NCBI GenBank assembly: GCA_964426915.1
Contig: CAYRTD010000022.1
Span: 1-38,462, forward strand
Source: CAYRTD01 sp964426915
GTDB lineage: Bacteria > Bacteroidota > Bacteroidia > Bacteroidales > GCA-2748055
DNA: 38,462 nt
Direction of reading: 5' to 3'
The position numbers and the translations under genes are program-made. The notes below the pieces were generated by a model. It was not told where the DNA came from, searched no databases, and saw only the letters and a list, made by a program, of their open reading frames with translations. Below, one piece after another: positions 1-7,850 of this stretch (position 1 is the stretch's first letter; each line of letters begins with the position of its first letter).

Positions 1-233
1 AGCGACACGCGGTTGCAGCAACGCAGAACCGAGTGATAACGAGCTTCGCAACCGCTAAAGCTTTATGCGAACGCGGTCACGAATACCGCTGAAATCCATG
101 GGATCCCTCGCTATTTCCCGAAAGCTTTCGGGACGGGATCAGTTCGGCTAAATGATTTTGAAAATCAAAATCATAGTCTCACTGATTTAACACTGAATGA
201 GTATTTCGGACATTATGGACAGACACTACTTAG
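1..233 (+). repeat. Composite intergenic repeat, copy 1a (left edge outside window)
   Basis: This copy ends in the family's conserved right end at 207-233 (key core GGACATTATGGACAGACAC). Bases 1-45 are identical to 10201-10245. The CACGAATACCGCTGAAAT block (79-96) and TTAACACTGAATGAG block (187-201) also recur in the 10.1 kb copy, where they are contiguous; here about 90 bases separate them. That insert holds two perfect hairpins: a 16-bp palindrome at 117-132 (CCCGAAAGCTTTCGGG) and arms at 152-161 and 165-174. The segment around 50-80, with AAAGCTTT and GCGAACGCGGTCAC, occurs inverted in the 13.2 kb copy. No open reading frame is evident. The right end is followed by a near-palindromic junction (GACAGACACTA/TAGTGTCCGTC) leading to copy 1b. 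Confidence 0.75.
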
Positions 234-250
234 TGTCCGTCAATAGAGTC

Positions 251-380
251 GGGTGTCTGGATCATAATGTTCGAGATCAAGGCTTGCGAAGCCGGAAAAA
301 GTGGAGTTTACTCGTGTAAATGAGCATTTTTCCGGCGAGCATAACGCAGATATCGGACATTATGGACAGACACTACTTAG
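251..380 (+). repeat. Composite intergenic repeat, copy 1b
   Basis: A complete short copy. The left end at 251-283 (GGGTGTCTGGATCATAATGT, then TCGAGATCAAGGC) and right end at 354-380 are imperfect inverted repeats of each other: both read GTGTCTG..CATAATGT inward. The interior is a hairpin with 10-bp perfect arms, GCCGGAAAAA at 291-300 and TTTTTCCGGC at 327-336, with a second weaker stem inside the loop. The last bases (CTACTTAG) overlap the STAS gene, whose TAA stop is read from 377-379. Confidence 0.75.
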
Positions 381-718
381 TTTTGAAAGCTATTTACTGC
401 ATCCTCCACAGAATTATGTATTTCAAAAACATGATGCAATTGGAGTAATTTAAAGAGCTCCATTAGCTCCTTTGAAATGTTGGCTATTTTAAAATAGCCA
501 TAGTTATTGTTCGCGGTTTTCATTACTGAAAGAAAGACACCAAATCCGGTACTATCGACAAAATTAATTCCTTCGAGATCAAGTACCAGTTTTGTGTCTG
601 GTGTACTGAAATAAGAATTTAATTCCTCTTTTACCGGTTCTGAGATCAGGGCATTAAATCTATTGGTATTGGTGAATCTGACAACCAAAACACCGTCTTG
701 ATTTTTAGTAATTAACAT
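377..718 (-). CDS. STAS-domain anti-sigma factor antagonist-like protein
   Basis: A single STAS domain of about 113 residues. The start at 718 gives MLITKNQDG, the usual N-terminus of stand-alone STAS proteins; an upstream in-frame ATG at 757 would overlap the preceding gene. The core motif is D55-S-T-G58 within a hydrophobic strand-turn-helix (FVDSTGFGVFL), the position at which SpoIIAA/RsbV-type antagonists are phosphorylated by their kinase. By family, the dephosphorylated form would bind an anti-sigma factor or related switch kinase in the cytoplasm. It lies 13 bases downstream of the Hpt gene on the same strand, so the two are probably co-transcribed. Its TAA stop lies in the right end of the adjacent repeat, so the coding 3' edge coincides with the repeat boundary. 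No kinase or phosphatase partner is visible nearby. Confidence 0.85.
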   Translation of the reverse strand: MLITKNQDGVLVVRFTNTNRFNALISEPVKEELNSYFSTPDTKLVLDLEGINFVDSTGFGVFLSVMKTANNNYGYFKIANISKELMELFKLLQLHHVFEIHNSVEDAVNSFQN

Positions 719-731
719 ACAATGTATTTTT

Positions 732-1079
732 TCAGGTAAGGGAGTTCCTAAACTCAATAAGTTCTTTTATCGCCTCTTCGGTCTCATTTTTAAAAGCGTC
801 AATATAATGTTGAAAATTGTTGACATGCGTCCCTTTTTTTGATAACAGTTCTAATTGTTTAAGCTGCCCTGCCAGCTCATCCATACCCATAATAGCAACT
901 GATGTTTTTGCTTTATGAGCTACTTTCCCGAGTGAAACATATTCCTCATTATTTAATAATTCCTGCATTTCTACTCTCAGTTCATTTACCTGTTCGCTGA
1001 ATATGTCGATTAGTTCTTTCATGAGGTCGGGGTCCTCTCCGCTCATTTCCTTTAAATAGTTCAAATCCGTTTTCATCAT
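732..1079 (-). CDS. Hpt (histidine phosphotransfer) domain protein
   Basis: A 115-residue all-helical protein consisting of one Hpt domain. The phosphorylatable histidine is H55 in VAHKAKTSVAIMGM, matching the Hpt pattern H-x-x-K-[GST]-S near the middle of a four-helix bundle. Stand-alone Hpt proteins shuttle phosphate between hybrid kinases and response-regulator receiver domains. It starts at 1079 (a second ATG follows at 1076) and precedes the STAS gene with a 13-base gap, forming a two-gene unit. A TAnnTTTG box lies 24 bases upstream. No hybrid kinase is in the window, so the relay partners are unknown. Confidence 0.85.
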   Translation of the reverse strand: MMKTDLNYLKEMSGEDPDLMKELIDIFSEQVNELRVEMQELLNNEEYVSLGKVAHKAKTSVAIMGMDELAGQLKQLELLSKKGTHVNNFQHYIDAFKNETEEAIKELIEFRNSLT

Positions 1080-1102
1080 CGTAGCCTTATTCTTCCAAGA
1101 TT

Positions 1103-1110
1103 CAAATTTA
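1103..1110 (-). promoter_or_regulatory. Putative -7 box of the Hpt-STAS unit
   Basis: On the minus strand this reads TAAATTTG, a perfect match to the Bacteroidota -7 consensus TAnnTTTG, 24 bases before the Hpt ATG. No clear -33 TTTG is seen at the expected spacing. Confidence 0.45.
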
Positions 1111-1264
1111 ACGTAATTTTTTGTTAATTACGAACATTTACAGATTGTTAATTAAAAGTAATTTCTTTTCTTTTATATGAGGTTAAAAAATGTTTTATTT
1201 ACATACAATAACCTTAGATCGTTACCTGCGTATAACTTTACATGAATATTAATTCTTCCCGGAA

Positions 1265-2299
1265 ATGAAAAAAACTATTTATTCTGTTTTGATTTTTTTT
1301 CTGCTAGGATCGTCTCTGCAGGCCCAGATCCCTGACAAAAATAAGAAAGAATCAAAAAAAGCCTATAATTCGGCGGTGCAATTGATCAGATCCGGGGATT
1401 ATGCCCGGGCGATTAGCTATCTTGATAAAAGTTTCGAGCTTAATAAAGAATTTACTGAGGCAATCATTTTGAAGGCCAAAGCAAAAGTAGAGCTGGGAGA
1501 CATACAGGGAGCGCTAGAGGACTTTAGGGGAATAACATTTATGGAACCCTCTCTTGGTGAACCATGGTTCTATTTAGGCTACCTTCAGTTCACCGGTGAC
1601 ACACTGACGGGAGTAATTGAAAATTTCAACAAGGCGGTTTCGCTGGGATTTACCGATTATCAGGTTTATTATTTTCGCGGGCTCTATAAGTTATTGATAG
1701 AAAACTATACCGGTGCCATAACCGATCTCACAGAGGCTATCAGGCAGAATGAAAGCCTTGCTGAGGCATATCATGACAGAGCTACCGCAAAGAGACAACT
1801 GGGAGATATGCAGGGGGCTTTATATGATTATCGACTGGCCACTAATCATAAACATGCTTTCCCTGTAGCATTCAATAATATGGCTAGTGTGAAGGTTGTA
1901 CTGGGAGATTATGAAGGTGCTCTTGAAGATTATTCTGTTGCCATAAATCTGGATCCGGATTTTCATATCGCACTGAATAACAGAGGGTGTATACATTATT
2001 ACATGGGTAATCTTGAAGAGGCAGAGGCAGATTTTGACCGGGCTCTATCCCTGAATCCCGATTACCTAAAATCCATGAACAACAAGGCCAATGTACTCGC
2101 CAGGTATAATGAGCATGCCACGGCAGTTTCTGTTTATAATGAAATTCTTGAAGACGAATACGATTTTGCCGCCGCTTATCTCAACAGGGGACTTGTGAAA
2201 GAACTGATGGGGAACCTTGAAGGTGCATGCGAAGACTGGAACATGGCTTATGAACTCGGTATTGAGCAAGCCGGAAAATACATTGAAGAATGCAATTGA
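1265..2299 (+). CDS. Secreted or periplasmic TPR-repeat protein
   Basis: 344 residues. An N-terminal signal peptide (about residues 1-20, MKKTIYSVLIFFLLGSSLQA) is followed by around eight tetratricopeptide repeats filling the rest of the protein, with typical TPR signatures such as A..D..(A/L)L.P(D/N) and YNNMA.V. TPR solenoids are protein-interaction scaffolds; this one is predicted to act outside the inner membrane. There is no lipobox cysteine and no C-terminal T9SS domain. It precedes the PorE-like gene by about 100 bases on the same strand, so the two may act together at the envelope. A weak -7-like TAACTTTA sits at 1233-1240. The specific partner cannot be named. Confidence 0.85.
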   Translation: MKKTIYSVLIFFLLGSSLQAQIPDKNKKESKKAYNSAVQLIRSGDYARAISYLDKSFELNKEFTEAIILKAKAKVELGDIQGALEDFRGITFMEPSLGEPWFYLGYLQFTGDTLTGVIENFNKAVSLGFTDYQVYYFRGLYKLLIENYTGAITDLTEAIRQNESLAEAYHDRATAKRQLGDMQGALYDYRLATNHKHAFPVAFNNMASVKVVLGDYEGALEDYSVAINLDPDFHIALNNRGCIHYYMGNLEEAEADFDRALSLNPDYLKSMNNKANVLARYNEHATAVSVYNEILEDEYDFAAAYLNRGLVKELMGNLEGACEDWNMAYELGIEQAGKYIEECN

Positions 2300-2404
2300 A
2301 TTTCAGGATATTTTTTTGAGGACTGAGTTTTAAAAATGACTGATTCTTTTTTTATATTGAAAGTATACATTCCATAAAAAATGTTGATAATTAACTCTAC
2401 ATCT

Positions 2405-4492
2405 ATGAATTCCAGAAAATTTTTCCTGTTGCTTTTCCTGGTAATTAACAGTCTCTCTGTTTTCTCCCAGATTGGCCCGGATATGGATTTGAAAATAAAA
2501 CGAAGTGAATTCAAAACCACGGTTGAAGAAGGATTTGGTGAAGCGTGGAAGAATTTAAAAACAGGCAATAAGTATTTTAAGGCTGGTATTGGTACATTTT
2601 CTCTGGCACGTGAGCATTATCTTATGGCTCATCAGTACAATAGTGAGCACCCTGTTTTGAATTACCGGATAGGTCTATGTTATTTATATACAGATGATAA
2701 ATACGAAGCCCTCAGTTATATGAGGAAAGCCTATAATAAAGCCCCGGATTTGCACTCCGAAATCGACTATTACCTGGGCAGGGCCTATCATCTGGTACTG
2801 GAATTTGACAAAGCTATTGAACATTACAGGAATTACCGCCAGAAAGCCGTCGAAATTGGTAATGTGGAAGCGGCTATAAAAGTTGATAAAAAAATCCTGG
2901 AATGCAATTACGGTAAAGAAATAATTGAGGAACCGAGAAGGGTTATTATAACCAATCTGGGGGATAGCATCAATTCTGAATATGATGACTACAACCCGGT
3001 TCTCTCAAATATGGATTCATTGCTTTATTTCACCTCCCGGCGCTATCATGAAAAGAGGGATAAGAGAAATCCATACGATAATAAATATTATGAAGATGTA
3101 TATGTCTCAAGTTTATCTGAAAAGGGGGTATGGTTGGGTGCTGAACCTATGTCAAAAAAAATAAATGACAAAGGAAATAATGCAATAGCAGGAATTTCTT
3201 CAGAGGGTAATTCCTTATATATCTATTTCGGCGACGAGAATGGAGGGGACATAAGACGAAGTGATTATAATCTGAAAAAATCCACATGGAAAAAACCAAA
3301 AAAGATTTCACGTAAGCTAAGAAGTGATCAGGCAGAAGGATCGGTTTTTCTCACCCATTCCGGAGATACTATGTATTTTATCTCTGCCAGTGAAGAACTA
3401 AGTCTTGGCGGAAAAGATATATTGTTTACTGTTAAAGACGAAAGGGGAAAATGGACGGAGCCTCAGAATCTGGGAAGTCTTATCAACTCCCCATATGATG
3501 AAGAAGGGATTTATCTGACACCCGCAGGAGATGAAATGTATTTTGGTTCCAAAGGGCATAACTCCATGGGTGGATATGATATTTTTTATACCCGGGTCCA
3601 GGACGATGGTACATGGTCGGATCCTGAAAATATGGGATATCCTGTTAACACCCCTGATGATGACTTGTTTTTTTCACTTTCATATAATGGGAAGCACGCT
3701 TATTTTACTACTATAAGAGATGGTGGAATTGGTGCTAAAGATATTTATAAAATTACTTTTCTGGGTTCTGAGAAAGAGCTGATAATGGTAAGAGAGGATA
3801 TAATGATCGCATCGCTTCCCGATACAATCAAAAAGGGTTTTTTCACACTTCCTGAAGAAATACACATCGATTCATTTTACTATTTAACGGGTAAAGTGGT
3901 TGATAAGGAAACGGGAGATCCCATATTGGGTAAAATGGAGTTTATTGATATTGATAATTCTCAGATAGTAGCAACCGCTGTATCTGCAGATAGCGGACGA
4001 TACACCGTTAAGTTTCCTGAGCCAAAATCTTACGGGGTTGAGATTATAGCCAAGGACTACCTTTTTTATCTCGATGTGGTTGATATGACCCTTGCCTCCA
4101 CTGATGATCCTATGATCCGTAATTTTGAACTGGAAAAAATACAGGTGGGTACCAAAGTAGTTCTTGAGAATATTTATTTTGAAACAGGAAAGGCTGTACT
4201 TAAACCCGAATCCTATACACAGCTCGATCAGGTTATTGAATTGCTTGAAAATAATGAAACTCTGAGAATGGAGATTTCCGGGCATACCGATAATACAGGC
4301 TCACTCAGAGTAAATACCAAACTTTCGGAAGAACGGGCAAAAGCTGTGGTGGATTATCTTGTTGCAAATGGTATTGATAAGGACAGACTGGAATGGAAAG
4401 GTTATGCCTATACTCAACCTGTCGCTCCAAATGACACCCCCGAGGGCCGTGCCAAAAACCGGCGTGTTGAATTTGAGGTGCTTTCAAAATAA
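2405..4492 (+). CDS. PorE-like TPR / PD40 propeller / CRD / OmpA-domain envelope protein
   Basis: About 695 residues from the ATG at 2405, chosen because MNSRKFFLLLFLVINSLSVF begins a clean signal peptide; an in-frame ATG at 2381 would add eight residues. Domains in order: N-terminal TPRs (to about 165), a WD40-like PD40 beta-propeller (about 185-450, with repeated YFTSRR / MYFISAS / MYFGSKG strands), a carboxypeptidase-regulatory-like beta-sandwich (about 500-580, YYLTGKVVDKETGDP), and a C-terminal OmpA peptidoglycan-binding domain (about 590-695, with GHTDNTGS and NRRVEF). This is the architecture of PorE, which anchors the type IX secretion machinery to peptidoglycan. Unlike Porphyromonas PorE it shows no lipobox cysteine. 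Bacteroidota carry several paralogues of this layout, so orthology to PorE is not certain. Confidence 0.8.
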   Translation: MNSRKFFLLLFLVINSLSVFSQIGPDMDLKIKRSEFKTTVEEGFGEAWKNLKTGNKYFKAGIGTFSLAREHYLMAHQYNSEHPVLNYRIGLCYLYTDDKYEALSYMRKAYNKAPDLHSEIDYYLGRAYHLVLEFDKAIEHYRNYRQKAVEIGNVEAAIKVDKKILECNYGKEIIEEPRRVIITNLGDSINSEYDDYNPVLSNMDSLLYFTSRRYHEKRDKRNPYDNKYYEDVYVSSLSEKGVWLGAEPMSKKINDKGNNAIAGISSEGNSLYIYFGDENGGDIRRSDYNLKKSTWKKPKKISRKLRSDQAEGSVFLTHSGDTMYFISASEELSLGGKDILFTVKDERGKWTEPQNLGSLINSPYDEEGIYLTPAGDEMYFGSKGHNSMGGYDIFYTRVQDDGTWSDPENMGYPVNTPDDDLFFSLSYNGKHAYFTTIRDGGIGAKDIYKITFLGSEKELIMVREDIMIASLPDTIKKGFFTLPEEIHIDSFYYLTGKVVDKETGDPILGKMEFIDIDNSQIVATAVSADSGRYTVKFPEPKSYGVEIIAKDYLFYLDVVDMTLASTDDPMIRNFELEKIQVGTKVVLENIYFETGKAVLKPESYTQLDQVIELLENNETLRMEISGHTDNTGSLRVNTKLSEERAKAVVDYLVANGIDKDRLEWKGYAYTQPVAPNDTPEGRAKNRRVEFEVLSK

Positions 4493-4506
4493 ATAGGATT
4501 CCGGAA

Positions 4507-4532
4507 CTGGCCTTATCAGGCCAGGCTATTTT
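4507..4532 (+). terminator. Possible rho-independent terminator after the PorE-like gene
   Basis: Six-base-pair stem CTGGCC (4507-4512) / GGCCAG (4519-4524) with a six-base loop, followed by GCTATTTT. The U-tract is short, so termination strength is doubtful. Confidence 0.4.
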
Positions 4533-4580
4533 CCTGTCTCAAAATGTTCCAAAACAACTTTATTTCTGTCGAAAAAGAAA

Positions 4581-4588
4581 TACATTTG
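4581..4588 (+). promoter_or_regulatory. Putative -7 box upstream of gcvT
   Basis: TACATTTG fits TAnnTTTG. It lies about 160 bases before the gcvT ATG, which would give a long leader. No good -33 TTTG is seen. The same octamer precedes ppdK. Confidence 0.35.
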
Positions 4589-4746
4589 TAATGGATTTCA
4601 ACTTTTCTCTTAATCCATTCTAAGCTGAATTATTCATTGATAAATGAATGATTCTGACGATCAGGAAAATGTAGGGGTCTACATAAAAATGAATCCTGCT
4701 TTTTTCCGGATCCGGCTAAGCTTTTATTCATTATTTATTTTATAGA

Positions 4747-5844
4747 ATGATAAAAAAAACTGTTTTTTATGAATTACACCGTAGAGCCGGAGCTAAAATG
4801 ACCGAATTTGCCGGTTATGAAATGCCGGTTGAGTATACGGGTGTTAACACTGAACACATCAATGTGCGGAAAAATGCAGGAATTTTCGATGTTTCCCATA
4901 TGGGGGAATTTTGGGTGAAGGGTCCGGCTGCTCGTGATTTTGTACAGAAAGTTACTTCGAATGATGTTTATAACCTGAAACCCGGGAAAATTCAATATTC
5001 ATGTTTTCCGAATAATGAAGGTGGAATAGTGGATGATCTTCTGGTGTATCAATACGATGATGAGAAATTTATGCTTGTTGTCAATGCTTCTAATATCGAT
5101 AAGGACTGGGAGTGGTTGAATAATAATAATCCGGAAGGGGTGAAACTCGAAAATGCGTCGGATGAAATATCATTGCTTGCCATACAGGGTCCGAAAACCT
5201 TGAAAATTTTACAAAAACTAACGGACATTGACCTTTCGGAAATTAAATATTATCACTTTAAGGTTGGTAAACTGGCAGGAGCTGAGGATGTAATTATCTC
5301 CAATACCGGTTATACCGGAGCAGGTGGTTTTGAATTGTACTTTCGCAATGATGAAGGACCCGGAATATGGGAAAAGATTATGGAGGCAGGAAAAGAATAC
5401 GGACTTATGCCGGCCGGTCTGGCTGCACGTGATACACTTAGACTTGAAATGGGTTTTTGCCTTTACGGGAATGATATTAACGAAAAAACTTCTCCTATCG
5501 AAGCAGGCCTCGGCTGGATCACAAAATTCAATGAAAAAAACAATTTTTTGAGTAAAGATATTTTTGAGGCTCAGAAAGAAGAAGGCGTAAGCCGTAAACT
5601 TATAGGTTTTGAGATGATCGACCGAGGAATCCCGAGACAACATTATCCCGTTCTCAGCCTTTATGGTGAAGAAATTGGCGAAGTTACTTCCGGAACTATG
5701 TCTCCCATGCTTAAAAAAGGTATTGGTATGGCTTATGTAAAGAAAAACTTTGCTACAGAAGGCACTATGTTAACCATAGGCATAAGAAGCAAACAACTTA
5801 AAGCTAAAGTTGTAAAGCCACCATTTTACCAGAAAACTTTATGA
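4747..5844 (+). CDS. gcvT: Glycine cleavage system T protein (aminomethyltransferase)
   Basis: 365 residues, the normal length for GcvT. The T protein releases ammonia from the aminomethyl-lipoyl H protein and transfers the one-carbon unit to tetrahydrofolate, giving 5,10-methylene-THF in the cytoplasm. Recognisable signatures are FAGYEMPVEY and FDVSHMGEF near the N-terminus, NTGYTGAGGFELY in the middle, AARDTLRLEMGFCLYGNDI in the folate-binding domain and a C-terminal beta-barrel (EIGEVTSGTMSP). The start MIKKTVFYELH matches the family N-terminus. It overlaps the next gene by four bases (ATGA), implying translational coupling. Other glycine-cleavage genes (gcvH, gcvP) are not in the window. 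Serine-synthesis genes follow shortly, giving a one-carbon/serine neighbourhood. Confidence 0.95.
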   Translation: MIKKTVFYELHRRAGAKMTEFAGYEMPVEYTGVNTEHINVRKNAGIFDVSHMGEFWVKGPAARDFVQKVTSNDVYNLKPGKIQYSCFPNNEGGIVDDLLVYQYDDEKFMLVVNASNIDKDWEWLNNNNPEGVKLENASDEISLLAIQGPKTLKILQKLTDIDLSEIKYYHFKVGKLAGAEDVIISNTGYTGAGGFELYFRNDEGPGIWEKIMEAGKEYGLMPAGLAARDTLRLEMGFCLYGNDINEKTSPIEAGLGWITKFNEKNNFLSKDIFEAQKEEGVSRKLIGFEMIDRGIPRQHYPVLSLYGEEIGEVTSGTMSPMLKKGIGMAYVKKNFATEGTMLTIGIRSKQLKAKVVKPPFYQKTL

Positions 5845-6572
5845 GTGTGAATACAAACAAAAAGGTTGAGGTATGTCTATCGCCTGCCCTTTATGACTTT
5901 TTTAAAAATCCCGGGGCTGTTACGGTTGTTGTTGATATACTAAGAGCATCATCGGCAATTGTAACTGCTTTTATGAACGGAGCAGAGAGGATAATTCCGG
6001 TCGGAACTCTCGAAGAAGCAAAAATATTGAAGGATAAGGGGTATATGGTAGCGGCAGAAAGAGACGGACTGGTCAGGGATTTCGCTGATTTCGGTAATTC
6101 CCCCTATAATTTTACACCGGAAAGAGTTAAAGATAATCACATTGTATATTCAACTACGAACGGAACACAGGCAATACAACTTGCCTCCGGCAGTCATGCC
6201 GTTATCGTGGGGGCCTTCCTGAATATCAGTGCAGTTATTGAATACCTGGTGAAGAAAAACCGCGATGTTCTTATTCTATGTGCAGGCTGGAAAAATAAAT
6301 TCAGTCTGGAAGATACCCTCTTCGCCGGAGCTGTTGCTGATAAACTTCTTAAAAAAGATGGTTTTAGTACTATTTGTGATTCCACACTTGCTTCGCAGGA
6401 TTTATGGTTAATTGCCAAAGACGATCTTGTTAATTATATAGACAAGGCTGCACAACGACACCGTTTGAAACAAAACAATCTGGACGATGTGATCGAATAT
6501 TGCCTTCTACCTGATAAAACGGAAATAATCCCAGCTCTGAAAGAAAATTATCTTGTGAAGCTCTCTGAATAA
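5841..6572 (+). CDS. ComB-family 2-phosphosulfolactate phosphatase-like protein
   Basis: 243 residues across the ComB family. ComB in methanogens dephosphorylates 2-phosphosulfolactate in coenzyme M synthesis; most bacterial members have no proven substrate. Family signatures visible are VVVDILRASSAIVTAF near the N-terminus, AERDG and ADFGNSP, the TTNGTQA loop, and ILCAGWKNKFSLEDTLFAGA in the second half. The start overlaps the gcvT stop as ATGA, so it is almost certainly co-translated with gcvT. No other coenzyme M or sulfolactate gene is nearby, so the methanogen function should not be assumed. Family membership is secure; the reaction in this organism is open. Confidence 0.85.
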   Translation: MSVNTNKKVEVCLSPALYDFFKNPGAVTVVVDILRASSAIVTAFMNGAERIIPVGTLEEAKILKDKGYMVAAERDGLVRDFADFGNSPYNFTPERVKDNHIVYSTTNGTQAIQLASGSHAVIVGAFLNISAVIEYLVKKNRDVLILCAGWKNKFSLEDTLFAGAVADKLLKKDGFSTICDSTLASQDLWLIAKDDLVNYIDKAAQRHRLKQNNLDDVIEYCLLPDKTEIIPALKENYLVKLSE

Positions 6573-6630
6573 GAATTTTTAATGTGATTTAATTAACAAT
6601 TAACAGGAATTTATTAACCAAAGCTCTATT

Positions 6631-6665
6631 TTTGCTTAAGAATCGTAATTAAATTTCTAAATTTA
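6631..6665 (+). promoter_or_regulatory. Possible promoter of the serC-serA-DUF1015 unit
   Basis: TTTG at 6631-6634, then 23 bases, then TAAATTTA (6658-6665), one base from TAnnTTTG. An alternative -7, TAAATTTC, sits at 6650-6657. serC starts at 6702. Confidence 0.35.
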
Positions 6666-6701
6666 TATCCGAATTGAAGAATCTATAAATTTTATCGAAA
6701 A

Positions 6702-7772
6702 ATGAAAAAACACAACTTTTACGCCGGACCTTCCATACTTTCTGATTACACCATTGATAATACCGCAAAAGGCATCCGGGAACTGGAGGGCACCGGACTG
6801 TCTGTAATGGAGATATCTCATCGCAGTAAAGACTTTATGGCTATTATTGAAGAAGCCAGGAATCTTTTTAAAGAATTACTGAATATTCCCAATGGTTATT
6901 CTGTACTCTTCCTTCAAGGGGGAGCTAGCATGCAGTTTTGCATGGTTCCTTATAACCTTCTTTCAAAAAAAGCTGCATATCTTGATACCGGATCCTGGGC
7001 TTCTAAAGCCATCAAAGAAGCAAAGCTCTTTGGTGAGGTGAATGTGGTTGGTTCTTCAAAAGAAATGGTTTACAATTATATTCCTGAGGATTATAAAGTT
7101 CCTGATGATTCCGATTATTTCCATATTACAACCAATAACACTATCTATGGTACAGAAATAAAAGAGGATATTGGTGTAAATGTTCCTCTTGTTGCTGATA
7201 TGTCTTCCGATATATTCAGCCGACCGATGGATGTTTCCAAATATGCACTGATCTATGGTGGGGCACAAAAAAATCTTGCTCCATCGGGGCTTACCTTTGT
7301 GATCATAAAAGATGATATTCTTGGTAAGGTGGACCGTGAGATTCCCACAATGCTGGATTACCGAACACACATTGATAAGGAATCCATGTTCAATACTCCT
7401 CCGGTAATTGCGATTTATGCAGCATTGCATACACTCAGATGGTACAAACAGCAAGGTGGTATTGAAGGAATGTATAAGATAAACCTCGAAAAGGCTGATA
7501 TATTATATAATGAAATTGAAAGAAACAGGTTGTTTAAACCAACTGTTGCTAAGGAAAAGGACCGTTCAATTATGAATGTTACCTTTATTATGAATGATGA
7601 ATATAAGGATAAAGAAGCTGATTTTCTTGAATTTGCTACTTCAAAAGGAATGGTTGGGATCAAAGGTCACCGATCGGTTGGCGGATTCCGCGCTTCAATC
7701 TACAATGCAATGCCGGTGGATAGTGTAAGGGCATTGACAAAAGCAATGCAAGAATTCGAGTCGGGTGTTTAA
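6702..7772 (+). CDS. serC: Phosphoserine aminotransferase
   Basis: 356 residues, a class V PLP-dependent aminotransferase converting 3-phosphohydroxypyruvate and glutamate to phosphoserine and 2-oxoglutarate, the second step of serine synthesis. The N-terminus NFYAGPSILSD is diagnostic of SerC. Other signatures are VMEISHRSKDF, FLQGGASMQF (cofactor phosphate binding), TTNNTIYGTEI, VADMSSDIFSRP and the Schiff-base lysine K190 in GGAQKNLAPSG. The C-terminal GHRSVGGFRASIYNA is also typical. Family members also act in pyridoxal phosphate synthesis. It is the first gene of serC-serA-DUF1015, with a gap of about 78 bases to serA. Length and motifs are intact. Confidence 0.95.
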   Translation: MKKHNFYAGPSILSDYTIDNTAKGIRELEGTGLSVMEISHRSKDFMAIIEEARNLFKELLNIPNGYSVLFLQGGASMQFCMVPYNLLSKKAAYLDTGSWASKAIKEAKLFGEVNVVGSSKEMVYNYIPEDYKVPDDSDYFHITTNNTIYGTEIKEDIGVNVPLVADMSSDIFSRPMDVSKYALIYGGAQKNLAPSGLTFVIIKDDILGKVDREIPTMLDYRTHIDKESMFNTPPVIAIYAALHTLRWYKQQGGIEGMYKINLEKADILYNEIERNRLFKPTVAKEKDRSIMNVTFIMNDEYKDKEADFLEFATSKGMVGIKGHRSVGGFRASIYNAMPVDSVRALTKAMQEFESGV

Positions 7773-7850
7773 AATGAAAGACAAAATTTTCCGGTAGTAT
7801 TATTTGAAATATAGAATAAGAAATTATTTATAATTATAAAAAATAAAATT

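Noticed and set aside
251..380. CRISPR-like reading of the repeated right ends.
   Set aside because: Copies are not regularly spaced, spacers are palindromic modules rather than unique sequence, and no cas gene is present.
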